From Ilex aquifolium (lineage: Eukaryota; Streptophyta; Magnoliopsida; Aquifoliales; Aquifoliaceae), in NCBI GenBank assembly GCA_951799425.1, contig OX637393.1, forward strand, positions 13,684,744 through 13,748,743: 64,000 bases of DNA. The letters are read 5' to 3'. Below are positions 23,481 to 36,352 of the stretch, piece by piece. The notes below the pieces were generated by a model. The model made no database searches. It worked only from the letters and a program-made list of their open reading frames with translations, and was not told the origin of the DNA. The stretch's first letter is position 1; every line of letters starts with the position of its first letter. The translations under genes were made by a program, and so were the position numbers.

Positions 23481-25202
23481 GTTAGTGCCATGTAAAAACA
23501 TGGAAGTTCATCAATTGTTTGACCTTCCTCTGGTCCTTATAGCAACTTTAGCGTGGATAATTTCAATAACTATTGAGGTGTACATGTAAATCTAGGCGGT
23601 AATGACAAACCTTCTAAACACATTTGTATTATCCATTTCTATTTTTCCACATAAACAATAACCTCTCCTATTGTACTATCCCATATTATCAATCACACAT
23701 CTCAAAAGTCTTATGTAAACAATGCTCTTTACACATAAACTCTTTTTCCTTAATGGCTTGTATGTTCAGAAAGGTGCCTCTAGACATCGTTTAGAAGGTT
23801 ATGTTCAAGTTTAATATGTGTTCAACGAACACGACATTCATCTTGTTTTAAGTTTATGGTCAAATCTCATTATCATCTTGCTAGTAAAGGATAATGTAGG
23901 CAATTTTTTTTTTTTTTTTGAAATTCAGACACTGAATCATCTGTTGATTTTGTTGAATAAAGGATCTGCTCCAGTGGGATCCATTCTTTGAAACTGATAG
24001 ATTATAAATCTTTGCTCCAGGCACGAACCTAACACATTTAACTAGGAAAAATCTTTCATGAAAAGCTCTTGGTTCTCTCTGTTTCCACAGTTGGTGGATA
24101 TAGGAACAAAGTTTTCTCGTCTCAATGCTTTAATCTTCTTCAGAACATGCTTACAGTGGTTTTCACTTGCCTGATGGGGGCATGTAAAGGATAATATTCA
24201 GATATGTGTCTACTAGTCTAAATTTAGGAGTTGTGGTAATTGATCTGAATCTTATCAGTTCATTGAAAACCTTTAATACAAATTCAAGGGACTCTCCCAC
24301 TGTCGATTACAGGAGAGTGATAAATTTCAGGAGTCCTTTATTCTCGGATTACTAAACACCAGTATTTGGATTTGTCGTTTGTAGGCATCCTAGGTTACTA
24401 AGAAGTTGTCTCAGGTTTGCTCAACATTTTATATACAAATATTTTACTGCTGATAAACATTCAAGTATTCAACCCACATTCTGCACGCGTTAGAACATCT
24501 CAAAATACTAATAAAGGTCACAAAAATTTCAAATACAAGTAAAACAATTCACATAGGAATATATAATCTTAATGCCACCCTTTCTAACTAAAGTTTATGT
24601 TTCTATTTTTTATCTTCAGTTTTTTCTCAAAAAATGTAATAAAATAAAAACACCAATGCCTTGAATTGAATTGAATTGCAAGTTCTGGCACCATTGACAA
24701 CACATGCTTTTCCTTTTCCTCTGAATATAATTTGGCAAAACCCAAGCATACCCATTTCTGCACAAGGCGCTAGTATTGTAAACCTAGGATTATACTATAT
24801 CTTAACACTGTATTGGTAAAATAAATATCTAATTTCAAAAAGAAAATAACAGTTACTGTAAAATGTTCATACAGCAGAGTACAATGCACTCCTAGCTCAA
24901 GTGGGTTGTAGTGTATACGTAAATGAACCTGCTAAAATTAAATAGGGGAGGGGTTTGGCGTATGGAATTCGCTCCTTTTGAGGCTTTGAGAGTCGCCAAA
25001 GATCCTATAGTTACTGGACCACTGTTTAAAGAACAAACCAATTTAATTCAGGGGAGATATAATGGAGAGAGAGAGAGAGAAAGAGAGTTTTACCGTAATA
25101 GAGAGAAGGAGCTTAAAGCTGCCATGGGATTTGAAGCGGTGAGTGCAGTCCCGAAAGGCAAACCAGAGACGGGTTTATTACCAAACTGCCTTTCCTTTTA
25201 AA
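23481..25202. other. Non-coding stretch, nothing firmly recognised
   Basis: A poly-T tract lies near 23910. A 92-codon open frame at 24923-25201 on the plus strand includes a (GA)n-derived Glu/Arg stretch, matches no family I know and has no supporting signals, so it is not called as a gene. Confidence 0.3.
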
Positions 25203-25452
25203 TATTTTTACCAAAATATTACAGTTTTAAACTTATTTATTAAATTACGATACAGTAATTAAGCTTTCACTTGTAAAAAATAAAAGAAAGCGCAGATGTA
25301 GACTCCTCTTTAATAAACAAGCGGATTGAAGTAAATACATTTTTTCAATGAAAGCGTAATTATTGAATTTGCTTTTTCATTAAATGCGGAGTTTCTATCC
25401 ACGGTTTCAAGAGAATGAGACTGTTGTAATTAATTTATGTTGACCATAAAAT

Positions 25453-25501
25453 GGATTTACTGAATCCACTTTTACAGTAAAAACGGATTTGACAAGTCCG
25501 T
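25453..25501. repeat. Three adjacent short hairpins
   Basis: Three inverted repeats follow one another almost without gaps: GGATT-TACTG-AATCC (25453-25467), TTTTAC-A-GTAAAA (25470-25482) and ACGGATT-TGACA-AGTCCGT with one mismatch (25483-25501). The first and third share the GGATT core. It is probably the border or spacer of a mobile element; no coding sequence adjoins. Confidence 0.6.
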
Positions 25502-26759
25502 TTTTTGGAATAAACTGTATTTTACAGCTAAATGTCCTTTGGTATTTTTTAAAAGATTACACAAAAAATAATAATTCTTTTACGGATGACAAATGTCCTT
25601 TGGTTATTATCAAATCCTTTTTTTTATTTTTTTGTTTTTGATAAAAATTTTCACAATCAACTAAATCTACAAACGTAAAAATAATATAATAGTTAATTTA
25701 TTTATCTGAAATAGGAATACAAATGATCATGTTTATACGAAATGCAAGACAAATACAACAATATATGTTTTATAATGAGGACTATATTCTAGATAACATA
25801 GTGGTTTACCACGTGCGCACAGACTAGTTGGGAGAAATTTTTCTTACTCATCATCAGTTGAATCGTCAAAGTATCTTTTCCTTGTGTTGATAGAGTGGAA
25901 TCGATCTAGATGTCATTGCATCTGATCAATTTCATATCATTATAGTTGTTTGTGCACCATTCCACGTAGATTTCAGCTGAACGTGTTTGTGGCACTCGTA
26001 ATCCATGTCAACGACAATATACTCCAAGCTCACAATATTTAAAATAATATTTCAACCACCTTGATCCCTGTAGGTGGTAATAGTTAAAGGTGGAACAAAT
26101 GTTACAGGTCCAATTATCACATGACCGACTTCTGTGAAATGGTTATGAACGTTGATTGATTCATTGTGAAAGTTACACAAGTTTCCATACCACATTAAAC
26201 CACTGGGATCTATGTAGTTATCAGGTTCTGGTAAACTGAATGATGACGACCTTAGATCGTGGTGTGCACTGTGCAGCATAATGTTGGCAATCATTGCTCA
26301 AGGATGAGCCATCGGTCATTCAGCCCGAAGACCCGAATGATGACCTTCCAGGCATTTCACTGTAGGATTTATATTGTGAAAAAATGCTCTAGATACACAA
26401 AAGTAATGAATAGACACAACATTGGTCAATAATGTTCAATAATCATTAGAAACACTGAGATGGATAGTCGCGTATTGTACTAAAAACACAGGATGACTAA
26501 ACACTGACATTGACCACACATTGATGACTACACAATGAAATTGATAATTGTTGCCAATTCAATAGGCAATAAGGACATAGTAGAATATGATTAAAGGCTC
26601 AGAGGTGTAGTCTGTTCAATAGACAGTACTCACGCATTGAGAGTTTGTTCAATAGGTAGTACTCACACATTGAGAATGTGTTGTCATGCACATAGTGTGT
26701 AGTTATGTTGATTCAATTTATCAGAGTGCCACAAAAACGGTCACATCTAGGAGAAGGGT
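25502..26759. other. Non-coding stretch with a 33-bp tandem duplication
   Basis: AAATGTCCTTTGGT occurs near 25530 and again near 25588. A 33-bp unit starting GTTCAATAG is present twice at 26614-26679. An 80-codon minus-strand open frame at 26052-26294 could not be recognised. I see no host gene. Confidence 0.35.
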
Positions 26760-28814
26760 TGTGACGCCCCAATTCCCAGAGGTCCTTATTACTCGTTAAG
26801 CCTTATTAAATTACTTAAGGCATTGCTCCTGGTGGACCAATTCCAACGAAATTTCGGCGGAGTCTCCTTTGTACGGAGAGCTTCACCCAAAACACAAACT
26901 GTCTTAAGACAATTACAATGATCTTTCAAGTCTAATGTAAACATTTAAGCAATTCGCATGCCTTAAACATCATCCAACAACTCCAAATATACAAATCATT
27001 CATTTGTCAAAAGAATAGATACAAATGCCCCAAATTACATGCATTTACAAAAGAATGTACATATGTTGTATAATTCAAAAAAAAAAAAAATACAAGGCTA
27101 CCTAAGTAATTACAATTGGGACTAAATGTATCTATGACATCAAAATAGGAGCTTGGACTCCGACTCTATCATCAAGCTCGGCCTAGGTATAGGTCATCCG
27201 AGAAAGTGTGTGATGTACCTGAAAATATTTTCCCACAACGGAGTGAGCTAATGCCCAGTAGGATATCTTCTATGAAGAACGCCTCCCAACACAATGGTGC
27301 ATACGATGTGGTCCACATTGAAACATCTCAACATATGTAACATGTGAGATAAATAAATGCTAACAACGATGCCATGACATGAAGTGATGTTTCAGGCATG
27401 CAAAACCAATCACAAACCCACCTCCGGATTCCCACGACACGTGATGCCATGCTCATGAACCGGACACTCCACACCCAAACCATTGAGTTATGCTCACCCA
27501 ATGATCTTTCACTTAATATCTTGTATTTATGGGGTAGATAATTTATGGACTTTCACCAACGGGGTACCAAATTGACACAGATGTTGAGGACATCCCACCT
27601 CCGGTTCCGCCTACACTAACACACTTTCATGGACTGATAAAATCAGGTCCACCAGATAGTGTGTGACTGATAAAATCGGGTCTTGCACCTGAGTTAGAAT
27701 GTAGCCTTTTTTTGCTATATCCCGACACATTATCATGCATAATCCCGTGAGACTTAATTAGATCTTAGTCCAATTCCCAAGCCCCACCCACTCACCTATG
27801 TGGTAACTGATCTACACATACACAAAACACACACTACCATGCCAATGCATCAAGATGTTGTGTTAAACTCGTGCACATGTCATGTATGCCCAATTGCAAT
27901 TTAAATGGACGTACAATCTCAAATATAGCAAGAAATCACATATTTCTCATTCTAGCATTTCATCAAACATGTGATATGCATCAATTAACCCACATAGCAT
28001 ACTTGTCCACACTACGACATTTCATCAAACATTTAAAGTGCATAGAATTTATACACCTAGAATGCTTATCATAATCCACATAACAAGTTAATGTACTCAA
28101 TAATACAATTATTAAGATCACAACATGTTCATCAAATCAACAAGTGAACACCACTAGCTATACTAGCCATATGCTAATCTCACAATTAACATACATGTAG
28201 ATTATACCCATATCACATACACCTACTAAATTGGAATTTAGTACTAGATAGAAGAGAACCCACACCTTTTAGAAGCAAGTGGTGGTGAAGAAGTTCATTG
28301 AAAAGCCAACCTAAGCCTTCTACAAGATCTAGCCAAAAACCCTTGACCCCAAAATAGTGGAAAATAGTCGATCTTGGTGTTGGTAGGTAGCCCTTGTCGT
28401 GTAGAGCGACTTCAATTCTTGGTTAATGATGATCCAACGGTTGGATTGAAAGATATTTGTAAAAGGCGGGGAAGTGGAATAATTCTTCCAAGCTCTCTCT
28501 TTCTCTCTCTCTCTCTCTCTACCGAAATTTGCAAGGAGAAGTGGGGGAGTGGAAGACTTATCTTCTGCTTTTTGTCCCTTTATATATTAGGTGCGTAATG
28601 TGTCAAGTGTCCCCCTTTGATTGGTTGAAAATCTTCCAAAATCAATCACAAATTGACAAGTGTCAAGTTTGGATAATGTTAGTTGAGTGGCTATTTAATT
28701 ATGTTGTTGATCCTGCGAATAAAAGCCAAGTTACTGGAATTTTAATCGCGTATCACCCGATCGCTTATTTCACCTCGTAATACGTAAAAATTCTGGCTGT
28801 CTTGAAATTTAACA
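26760..28814 (-). repeat. Chromovirus-type LTR, about 2.05 kb
   Basis: It starts TGTGACGCCCC on the plus strand (so it ends GGGGCGTCACA on the minus) and ends AAATTTAACA (TGTTAAATTT on the minus). The layout parallels the better-defined solo LTR at 41073-43725: the same terminal phrase, a TGAGCTAATGCCCAGTAG-like motif near 27243, and a minus-strand TATA (TATATAAAGGGACA, about 28565-28580) in the equivalent place. GGGGTGTCACA ends are common in Tekay/Del chromovirus LTRs. No primer binding site follows on the left and no TSD is seen, so it is a solo LTR or a stranded 3' LTR. Its right end meets the Tat element. Confidence 0.6.
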
Positions 28815-28865
28815 AAATTTGTACATTGGCTCTTTCTTCTGTAAGCCAAACTATGCACCCCTTCT

Positions 28866-30103
28866 ATGAGGGAGGAACATGTCGCTTTCCTTCTACATTG
28901 GCTCTTTCGCTTTGTCCTTTGTGTCCCTAATCTTCAAGTCACGACTGAATACTATAACGTTGTTATTTTCCTTGCTGATTGTCACATTCTAGCCTTAGCC
29001 CCCTTTGTTTTAAGAGCTCTTTATAAATGCCTTTTTGACATGGCTGAGAGAGAGGCATTGATGACCTTTGCGGAGGTCCTCTCTAGCTATTCCAATCATG
29101 GCTATATGCCTATTTTCCTAAAACTTGGGCTATCGAGTATATTTCCTTTTCGAAGTTATGTCCTGTCAATTATGCCCATTACTTCCTTGTGTTAGTACCT
29201 TCGTCACTGCACAAAGACTTCAACTTCTATTTCAAAGCATTCCATGATCTGGAGTTTTCCAGGTATCCTCCCCTTTTCTCACCTTTCTCTGGATGCCTTT
29301 ATTCCTTTCTCTGCATGAGAACATTTTTTGATGGCTTCATTGATCCTTCTGATGAGCAAGCCACTTTCTTTAATAACGTATGGGGAAGTATTTTTCTTTA
29401 TCGTTACCTTCATGTAGGTGGTGTTGTTTATGATTCAAAGTACACTCACTGTATCTATGAATCTTACTCCCCTAAACACATTGCCAAATAACTTGGCTTT
29501 AACCAAAATATCTCTGTGCCTTTCATGCATCCCCTTATTGATGAACATGTTAACAACAAGGTTGAGCTGAGGGACCCTTACATTGTCCACCTTATCTCCT
29601 CAGCGTACTATAAGGCTTTAAAAACTTTTCGCTTCGAGCGCCTGTATGGGGAACCATCTGTCTCTCCTCTTTTCGTTAATTGGTGGCAACACACTTCTAC
29701 CTTGATATTTAATGACCATTTAGATGGTTATATATCTAGGTTAAGCTTTGCCAACCAAAAACTCAACGATCTATCTTTCTTGCCTACACACTTGCTAGAT
29801 GAACTCAAAGCAACAACTTCTACGCTTTTCCCTTGTGGTTTCTCTTTTATAGCTGAAGGTCTCCTTGTGAATGACCATTTAATTGATCTTGCCACTGGGG
29901 AAAGTCCATCTCGAAAGAAAAAGAACCAATCAAAAGAACCAGGGAGCTCCTCTTCCATGCCACCCCTACAGCTAACTAGTGAGGTGATAGCATTTGAGAT
30001 TGACTCAACCTCCTTCCCAACTCTCCAAGATACTGCTGCCACCAGAGTTCCTATCACTACTGAACCTTCTTCTGATGTAGAGACTTCTTTTGGCCCATCT
30101 TAA
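28866..30103 (+). pseudogene. Antisense gene of the Tat element: plant mobile domain (PMD) protein, broken
   Basis: This gene runs opposite to the gag-pol genes and ends tail to tail with them. The beginning, REEHVAFLLHWLFRFVLC, matches the opening of the aminotransferase-like plant mobile domain (Pfam PF10536 family, as in host MAIN/MAIL proteins), and further PMD-like stretches follow, such as ALAPFVLRALYKCL. The C-terminal part is Ser/Pro/Thr-rich with a basic KKKNQSK cluster, which could be nuclear-targeting. Some Tat retrotransposons carry such an antisense ORF; host PMD proteins act in transcriptional silencing. What the element gains is unknown. This copy has about two or three breaks. 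The alternative is a PMD gene of the Mutator-like type left by another element, but the position relative to pol favours Tat. Confidence 0.65.
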
Positions 30104-33100
30104 GGAAAGCCAAAGCTCAAAAAGATATCGACAGAACTTTTCTTGGCAGACTATTTTATTTGTTTGTTGCTTCTTGTAATTTCGTCTATATTTTATAGAA
30201 TGGCCAAACCTTGTCGCCTTTTACTTTGTAACCAACTTCTCAGGAATATATGCTTTTCAATTCCCTTTTATTTCGTTAGAAATTCTTTTTTTTTTTTTTA
30301 ATAATTGGTGTTATAAGAATCCCACATGGTTGGATAATATCTTTTTAAATATCTTCCATTATTGGGTTTGCTATGGCATTCTCCCTCTAAAGACTGTAAG
30401 TGGTACACTCCACCTCTTAGTATTTTTCCTACTTGGAAAGGTCCGCCCCAAGTAGGAGACCACTTGTCGTATTCCTTGTCCTTACTTCCCAAAGGAAATA
30501 TGGCTTTCCACACCAAAACTCCTTCTAAAAAACTTTTGGACTTAACTTTTTTATTGTAAGTCCTTTCTATCTTCTTTTTCTGTATTTGGATGTGGTTTAA
30601 CATTTTCAGTTGACTCTCTTCCATGTCCTCCAATTCAAGGAACATGGCTTGAGACTATGTTTCCGTCGACATACCCTGGTGCTCTAACACCCTTCTTAAT
30701 TTTACTGTTATCTTCATAGGTATTACAACATCATGCCCATAAACCAATTCAAATGGCGTTGTTCTTGTGCTAGACTTCTTTGAAGTTCTATATGCCCACA
30801 AAACATTTGGCAATAATTCATGCCACTACCTTGGGTTATCTTCTATAGTTTTTTTTTAGGATTGACTGCAATATTTTGTTAGTCGATTCTGCTTGCTCAT
30901 TGGCCTGAGCATAATAGGGTGATGAATTCAACATCTATATCCCATGTTCAGATGCAAACTCTGTTATTCCTGCCCCTGTGAACATAGTTCCTTAATCAAC
31001 AGTAATTGTTAAAACCAATTATTTTCTGTTGATCCACTGATTTTATAGGTACTGCCTCAACCCATTTTGTAAAATAATTAGTGGCCACTAATATATAAGA
31101 ATGTTGTTTTGATGAGTCTGGATGAATTTGACCAATCAAATCCATTGCCCAACCTCTGAATGGTCATGGCTTCACAATCGAATGTAATTCAATAGAGGGA
31201 CCCTCTGAATTGGTCCATGTTTCTGACAAGTCTGAAATCCCTTTGCATAAATGATGCAATCCTTTCTCATAATTGGTCAATATTGTCCATACCTATGAAT
31301 TAATCATCTCATCTTTTCACTTGAATGATGAAAACCACAAATCCCTTCATGAATTTCTATAATAATTTTCATAACATCCAGCTTACTGACACACAACATC
31401 ATTAGTCTTTCTAGTGTTCTTTTAAACAATTGCTCTTCCAAAAGAACATAATTTATAGCTCGATTTCTAGTAATCTTTCTATATTTTCTGAGATGGATCT
31501 TGCAGATACATGATAATAGAAAACCTCCAATCTTTTTTTCCATCTCAATAGCCAGGATGTCAATTGGCCATGCCATTATTGTTGGCAATTTCCTTTTCTA
31601 AATTTTAATAATCCTCTCATTCATCCCTTCTGGAATTCTTAACCCAGAGGCTACTTGGGCCATCTCATTGGCCTTTCCATTATGAAGTCTCATGATATAA
31701 CTGGACATCCTCAAAGCCCTGTATGAGAGACTGCACTCTTATAATATATTTTTCCAGTGCAGGGTGATTATATTTATACCAACCTTGCACTTGTCTAATC
31801 ACTAACTGTGAATCTCCAATAACCAACAGATTCTTGATCTTCATGTCCAAGGTTATTTCTAGGCCTATAATTAAAGCCTCATTTTCAGTCTGGTTATTCG
31901 ACAAAACCCATGTCTCATCCAATGGATAAGAAAACTGGAATATTCTACCTTCTGGTGATACTAGCACGATTCTAGCTCCTACTCCTATTTCTTTCTTAGA
32001 CCCATCGAACATTAATTTCCAGGGTGCTATTCCATGAAGCCTATTTCAAACAAATCTCATTCGGTGAGGATGCTTGGGTGTGCACCATCGAATATTTTAT
32101 CATAGCCATTGTAGATTTGCACATCCCCTTCACCTCTAGTGTTAAACTGAAGTCCTTTATCAGTGAACTCCCTAACTATATCGTCCAGAGGAATTGCATC
32201 TGAAGCACATAACCAGTCTATCTCCTTAGTACATCTGAAGTACATAACCATTGGCTTTTCCTTTTTGGGGCCAAGCCTGCTATGTATTGGAATTCGTATC
32301 TTGGGAACAATCATTTCCTTATCAGCCACATAATTGGCAGCCTTTTTCTTTTCTTGCATATTAATAGAAACCACATTAACATTTATTTCCTTAGGAAAAG
32401 GATCCTTGCCTACTTTCATGGTTTCTTCCTCTTTTGTGGTATATTTAAGCATTCCTTTTTGGATTAGGTCTTGCACTCAATTTCTAAAGGTGATGAAATT
32501 CTTAGTTGAGTGCCTAAAGGAGTTATGACATTTACAATATTATTTTCCTTTCCTATCCTTTTCTTGTGGGATAATATGTCCCTAAGATAAAACTGTGAAC
32601 TTCTGGTTAATCGTCTTATCAAAGAGAGTATCAGCCATCGATAGGTCGAATGAATACTGTCCAGAGGTTTGAGGTGCATCTTTTTTAAAGGGATGACTAG
32701 ATGACATGTCGACATGATCTTCAATCTTTTTTAGGGTATCACACATGATTGATGATTTCCCAATAATCTGTGCCATATCTATATCAACCTCTTCATCGAA
32801 GTCTTGAAAATAAGTTTTAAATGAATTATTTTTCCTCTACTACTCTTCTCTAAGCAACATTTCATATCTAGTAGCCCTGGCTGAGAGTTCAAACAGGTCC
32901 CTGAACTCCATTCCTTCAAATTTCTTTCTTAATTCAAAGTCTAATTCATTTTGGGCCAATTTTACCAGTTCTAATTCAGGCAAGTAAACATGACATTTAT
33001 TTCTAGCCTTTTTAAACCTGTCGATGTATTATTCTGCAGATTCATTTGATTAATCTGCCACCGAGACGCCTGGTTCGTTTCTAAAAAATTGAGCGTGAAA

Positions 33101-34148
33101 CTGCTCTTCTATCTCTTGTCATGTTTGAATTGAATTAGTAGGCAAGTTAATGAACCAAGCAAAAACGGTTCTCGTAAGTGATTGTGGGAACAATTTAATT
33201 TTTAACTTCCCATAATGTCCACCTTCTCCACACTGGAAAGTGAATTTTCCTACGTGTTCTACTATGGATTGATTATCTTCCCCAGAAAAGAGATGGAATT
33301 CTGGGATTTTATAACCCCTTGGGAAATCTTCGTAATCAACCCATGGAGGGTATGATTTTTTGAATACAAGCCTCTCAGTTTTCCTTAGGCCAGGGCCATA
33401 TAAGTCTTGAATCATCTCCACGAATTGGTTTCTGTTAAAAACCATATTCTAGTTTCCATTGATGTATTCACCCTGATCAAAGAGTTGCCCCCCTATTCTT
33501 GGGTTAAATTCATCTATGGATTCTAATGGAGTCATGAAAAACCTCTCACGACCTCTCTTAGGATTTCAGGGACCATCCTTGGTACATTTCTCCCCCAGGA
33601 TTTCTTCCTAGGAAAAAGTTTGGCAAGACTTCTGTAGGTTCTCCGTCGAACATCTATGTTAAAGTGGTTTTGGTGTGGGATACTTGGTCTTTCACTAGTA
33701 ACCATCGGTGGCGGTCTATGATTTTCTACAGGGAATACCACAGGACCGGTATTTCTTTCATCCATCACTTGATTTCTAGTCACATTGTTTGATTTATGAT
33801 TGAATGGTCCTGACAATGGTGTTGGGACATTCAATATTTCATGCATGACATTGACTAAATCTTGCTTAATGCCAGAACTGGGTTTGTGCAATACTTGTTT
33901 CAAATTCTGCACAAACTCCTGCATTTGCACACTTTCTTGGCCATGAAATTGGCCATTCACTAGATCAGCAGACTCCACAGGATGGGTAATCGAATTTGCT
34001 TCATGACTGCTATCAATTGGCTTCCATTTCATAATTTCATTAGTCCCAAATATGATCTTGTCTTGCTTTCTTGTTCGCACCATCTTCCTTGATTCAAGTT
34101 AGTAATGATGTCCCACCAGGCATGACAAAAGATAGTTGCTCCAAAATC

Positions 34149-34610
34149 TGTTGCGATCGACAAAAATGTCTTAGGCCATTGTTTGTGGATGGGTTCAAAT
34201 ACCTTGTTTCAAGACTTCCTTGGATAAATAATTAAAGCGATGAATACACATAATAATTAATCAATAAAAGCATATTCTTTTATTAATTCAATTGAACGGG
34301 TTTTAGTGACAAAGTGACTGATTTAATAGCCTTTGATTACAACACTAACTACTTCCTAAAACTAACTTTAGCACTACTCATAAATGTCCTGATCGTGAGT
34401 CTTGTCGGGGGTTTGAGTTGTCTCTCAACTTCCTTCTTTTCTTCTTTTTATAGCCACTTCCTTCGACGGTTTTCCTTTATCGACGGTTGATTGACTTTGT
34501 AACTCTCAGGCAGTTATTCCTTCTTTCAAACCAAAGTTGTGGCTAATCGTTTCTCAACTTTTCTCCAGATCTTGACACATGGAAATCCTGTAGCTTCGTA
34601 CCTATCAACA
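34149..34610 (-). repeat. 5' LTR of the Tat element
   Basis: On the minus strand it runs from TGTTGATAGGTACG to CGATCGCAACA, 462 bases with TG...CA ends. A TATA box (TATAAAAAGAAG on the minus strand) lies near 34440-34451. Its right neighbour is the interrupted Copia gag, which fixes the outer end. No partner LTR was found at the left, so TSDs cannot be compared. Confidence 0.6.
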
Positions 34611-35066
34611 AGTAAATCTGAAATATCAAAATGTTTTATATTGCAAGTTAATTTTGATGATCAGTAAAGTTGGTTTCTATCCTCTTGCCCTTCTTATTTA
34701 TTGATGTCTGATAAAGATTCACTAGATGTTTAGTCGTACGATAGGTACGTGACTAATGTTTTTTCATCCCACATCTATAACAATCTTTTTTCGTGAGCTT
34801 TGGAAGTTTTATTCTGCAAACCCTTCCCTTTGTTTGGCTTTACATATTTGTTTTCTCACTTCTGGTGGTAAAGTAAGTTTGTATGACCATCTCTATGCCA
34901 AGTATTTTTCCTATAACCATGACCTCGACCCTGACCTCAACCACGATGCGATGTGACATTCACTTCAAGGAATGTTTTTAATCCAGTCGGTCGAGCATTG
35001 TGGTTTTTTATCAAAAGCTCATTATTTTTCTCAGCCAAAAGAAGACATGCAATCAGATACAAATAT

Positions 35067-36352
35067 TGTATAAATTGATAGAGTTATATACTAAAAGCTT
35101 ACTTTTTGTAGTGAAACTCATTTTATTAATTAATACAAGTTTGTTCTTTCCATTTTATTGAGAATCTATGTAGGCAAAATATTTGCATTATATTTAATAT
35201 AAGGTATGCATGTGTGTCTTATATTTTACATTGTAAATAATCTTGTGTGTAAAGTTCGACTTATGCATAGAAGACCAGATTATTGGATATTTGTATAATA
35301 TGAATAAAGGTTCACAATTCTAGATGGAATTGGATACACCATCAGTATGATTGTAGTGTAATATTCTGACATAGTATGTCTTGACTGTAGGAGATTGTTT
35401 GATGTCTCGGATTATTGCGCTAGTACACTTTGTGTATTGAACATACCCATGTTGAAGTTATTATCTTTTTACTGATTCAATAAATCCCGAGATATTTAAT
35501 TGTTACATGCATATAATGTTCGTCACTTTAATTCATCAAAGAGTGAGATTCATATTGAATCAATAAGCTTGGTGAATTGAGAGACAATATTAATTGTATG
35601 GTGAAAATTAATTATTAAAGGAAACTACGTCCTGGTATTTAAATGGGTTGATGATGTCCTCTTGAGGAAGTTCATAAGTTTTGTCCATGTCAAACCCTGT
35701 AGGTGGATTTAATTATCCGATATGACAAATAAGTTGAATGGTAAGGTTTTAAGGAATAAAAGAAGCCAATTAAATATAATTGTCAGTAATTTATTTAAAT
35801 GATGAACATCTGTAATCTTAAACGTGGGGAGATTATTAAGTATATAATAATAAGGAGCTCGAATATAATTTTTGAGATAAGGCTCAGGAGATCAATAACA
35901 AGTTTTTAGTGGACTAACTTATTATTAATGAGCTGTAGGATGTTTGTTCTGGGTTAAACATAGGAATCATAGGCCTATTGGATGTCCGGTCCTTGTTTCT
36001 CATTAGGGTTTCTGTCGTAGCCTATATATAGACGTCTAGGCTCTCTAAATCAGCATCAATTTATTACTCACGTTTTTTAGAGAGGTTGAGAGAGAGAGCA
36101 GAAGTTTGGAGGTTCTTGCAGCCCACACTGCATCTGGATTTTGACGTTGGGGGATATACGACAAAAGGCCGTGATGTTCGTCGAGTTGTCTTCCGCGCTT
36201 GCTGTTAGTTTCTACGTTCGTGCTGAGACGAGATCAAACCAGAGTGATCTCGAAGGTAAACCCTAATTCTGTCTTGTTGGGTTTTAAAGGAATTTTGTTT
36301 TATATTCGATACATACGCACTGTCAATGATTCTTGGAATTTCCGTTCCAACA
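35067..36352 (+). repeat. Solo LTR inside the Copia-E gag
   Basis: A 1286-base block with TG...CA ends (TGTATAAATT ... CCGTTCCAACA) interrupts the Copia-E gag, whose coding sequence is recognisable on both sides. A TATA-like CCTATATATAG near 36021, followed by a leader-like stretch, suggests plus orientation. No clear TSD is visible (AATAT on the left, AGATC on the right), which may mean loss at the junction or that an end is misplaced by a few bases. Confidence 0.5.

Larger units (their letters stand above)
28815..34610 (-). mobile_element. Ty3/Gypsy element of the Tat lineage with an antisense gene; 3' LTR not found
   Basis: The minus strand carries a Ty3/Gypsy-type polyprotein. Parts in transcription order are the 5' LTR (34149-34610), a primer-binding-like TTTTGGAGC just inside it, a gag N-terminal region with coil-forming residues (about 33530-34080), a gag core with FPRGYKIPEFHLFSGEDNQS (about 33120-33450), a gag-protease linker (about 32060-32480), an RNase H domain with FDGSKKEIGVGARIVLVSP (about 31680-32010), an integrase zinc-finger region (about 31300-31590) and an integrase C-terminal segment (about 30300-30650). 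Downstream, on the opposite strand, lies a plant mobile domain gene. An opposing ORF between pol and the 3' LTR is a known trait of some Tat elements. The element is broken with many breaks. It lies within the gag of another Copia (34611-37781). Confidence 0.75.

Noticed and set aside
24923-25201. 92-codon plus-strand open frame with a Glu/Arg-rich stretch.
   Set aside because: The charged stretch comes from a GA repeat; no family, splice or promoter support.
34756-34800. TGTTATAGATGTGGGATG on the minus strand looked like the start of the Tat LTR.
   Set aside because: It reads as part of the Copia-E gag zinc knuckle (CYRCGM), and gag words continue to its left. The TGTTGATAGG start at 34610 fits better.
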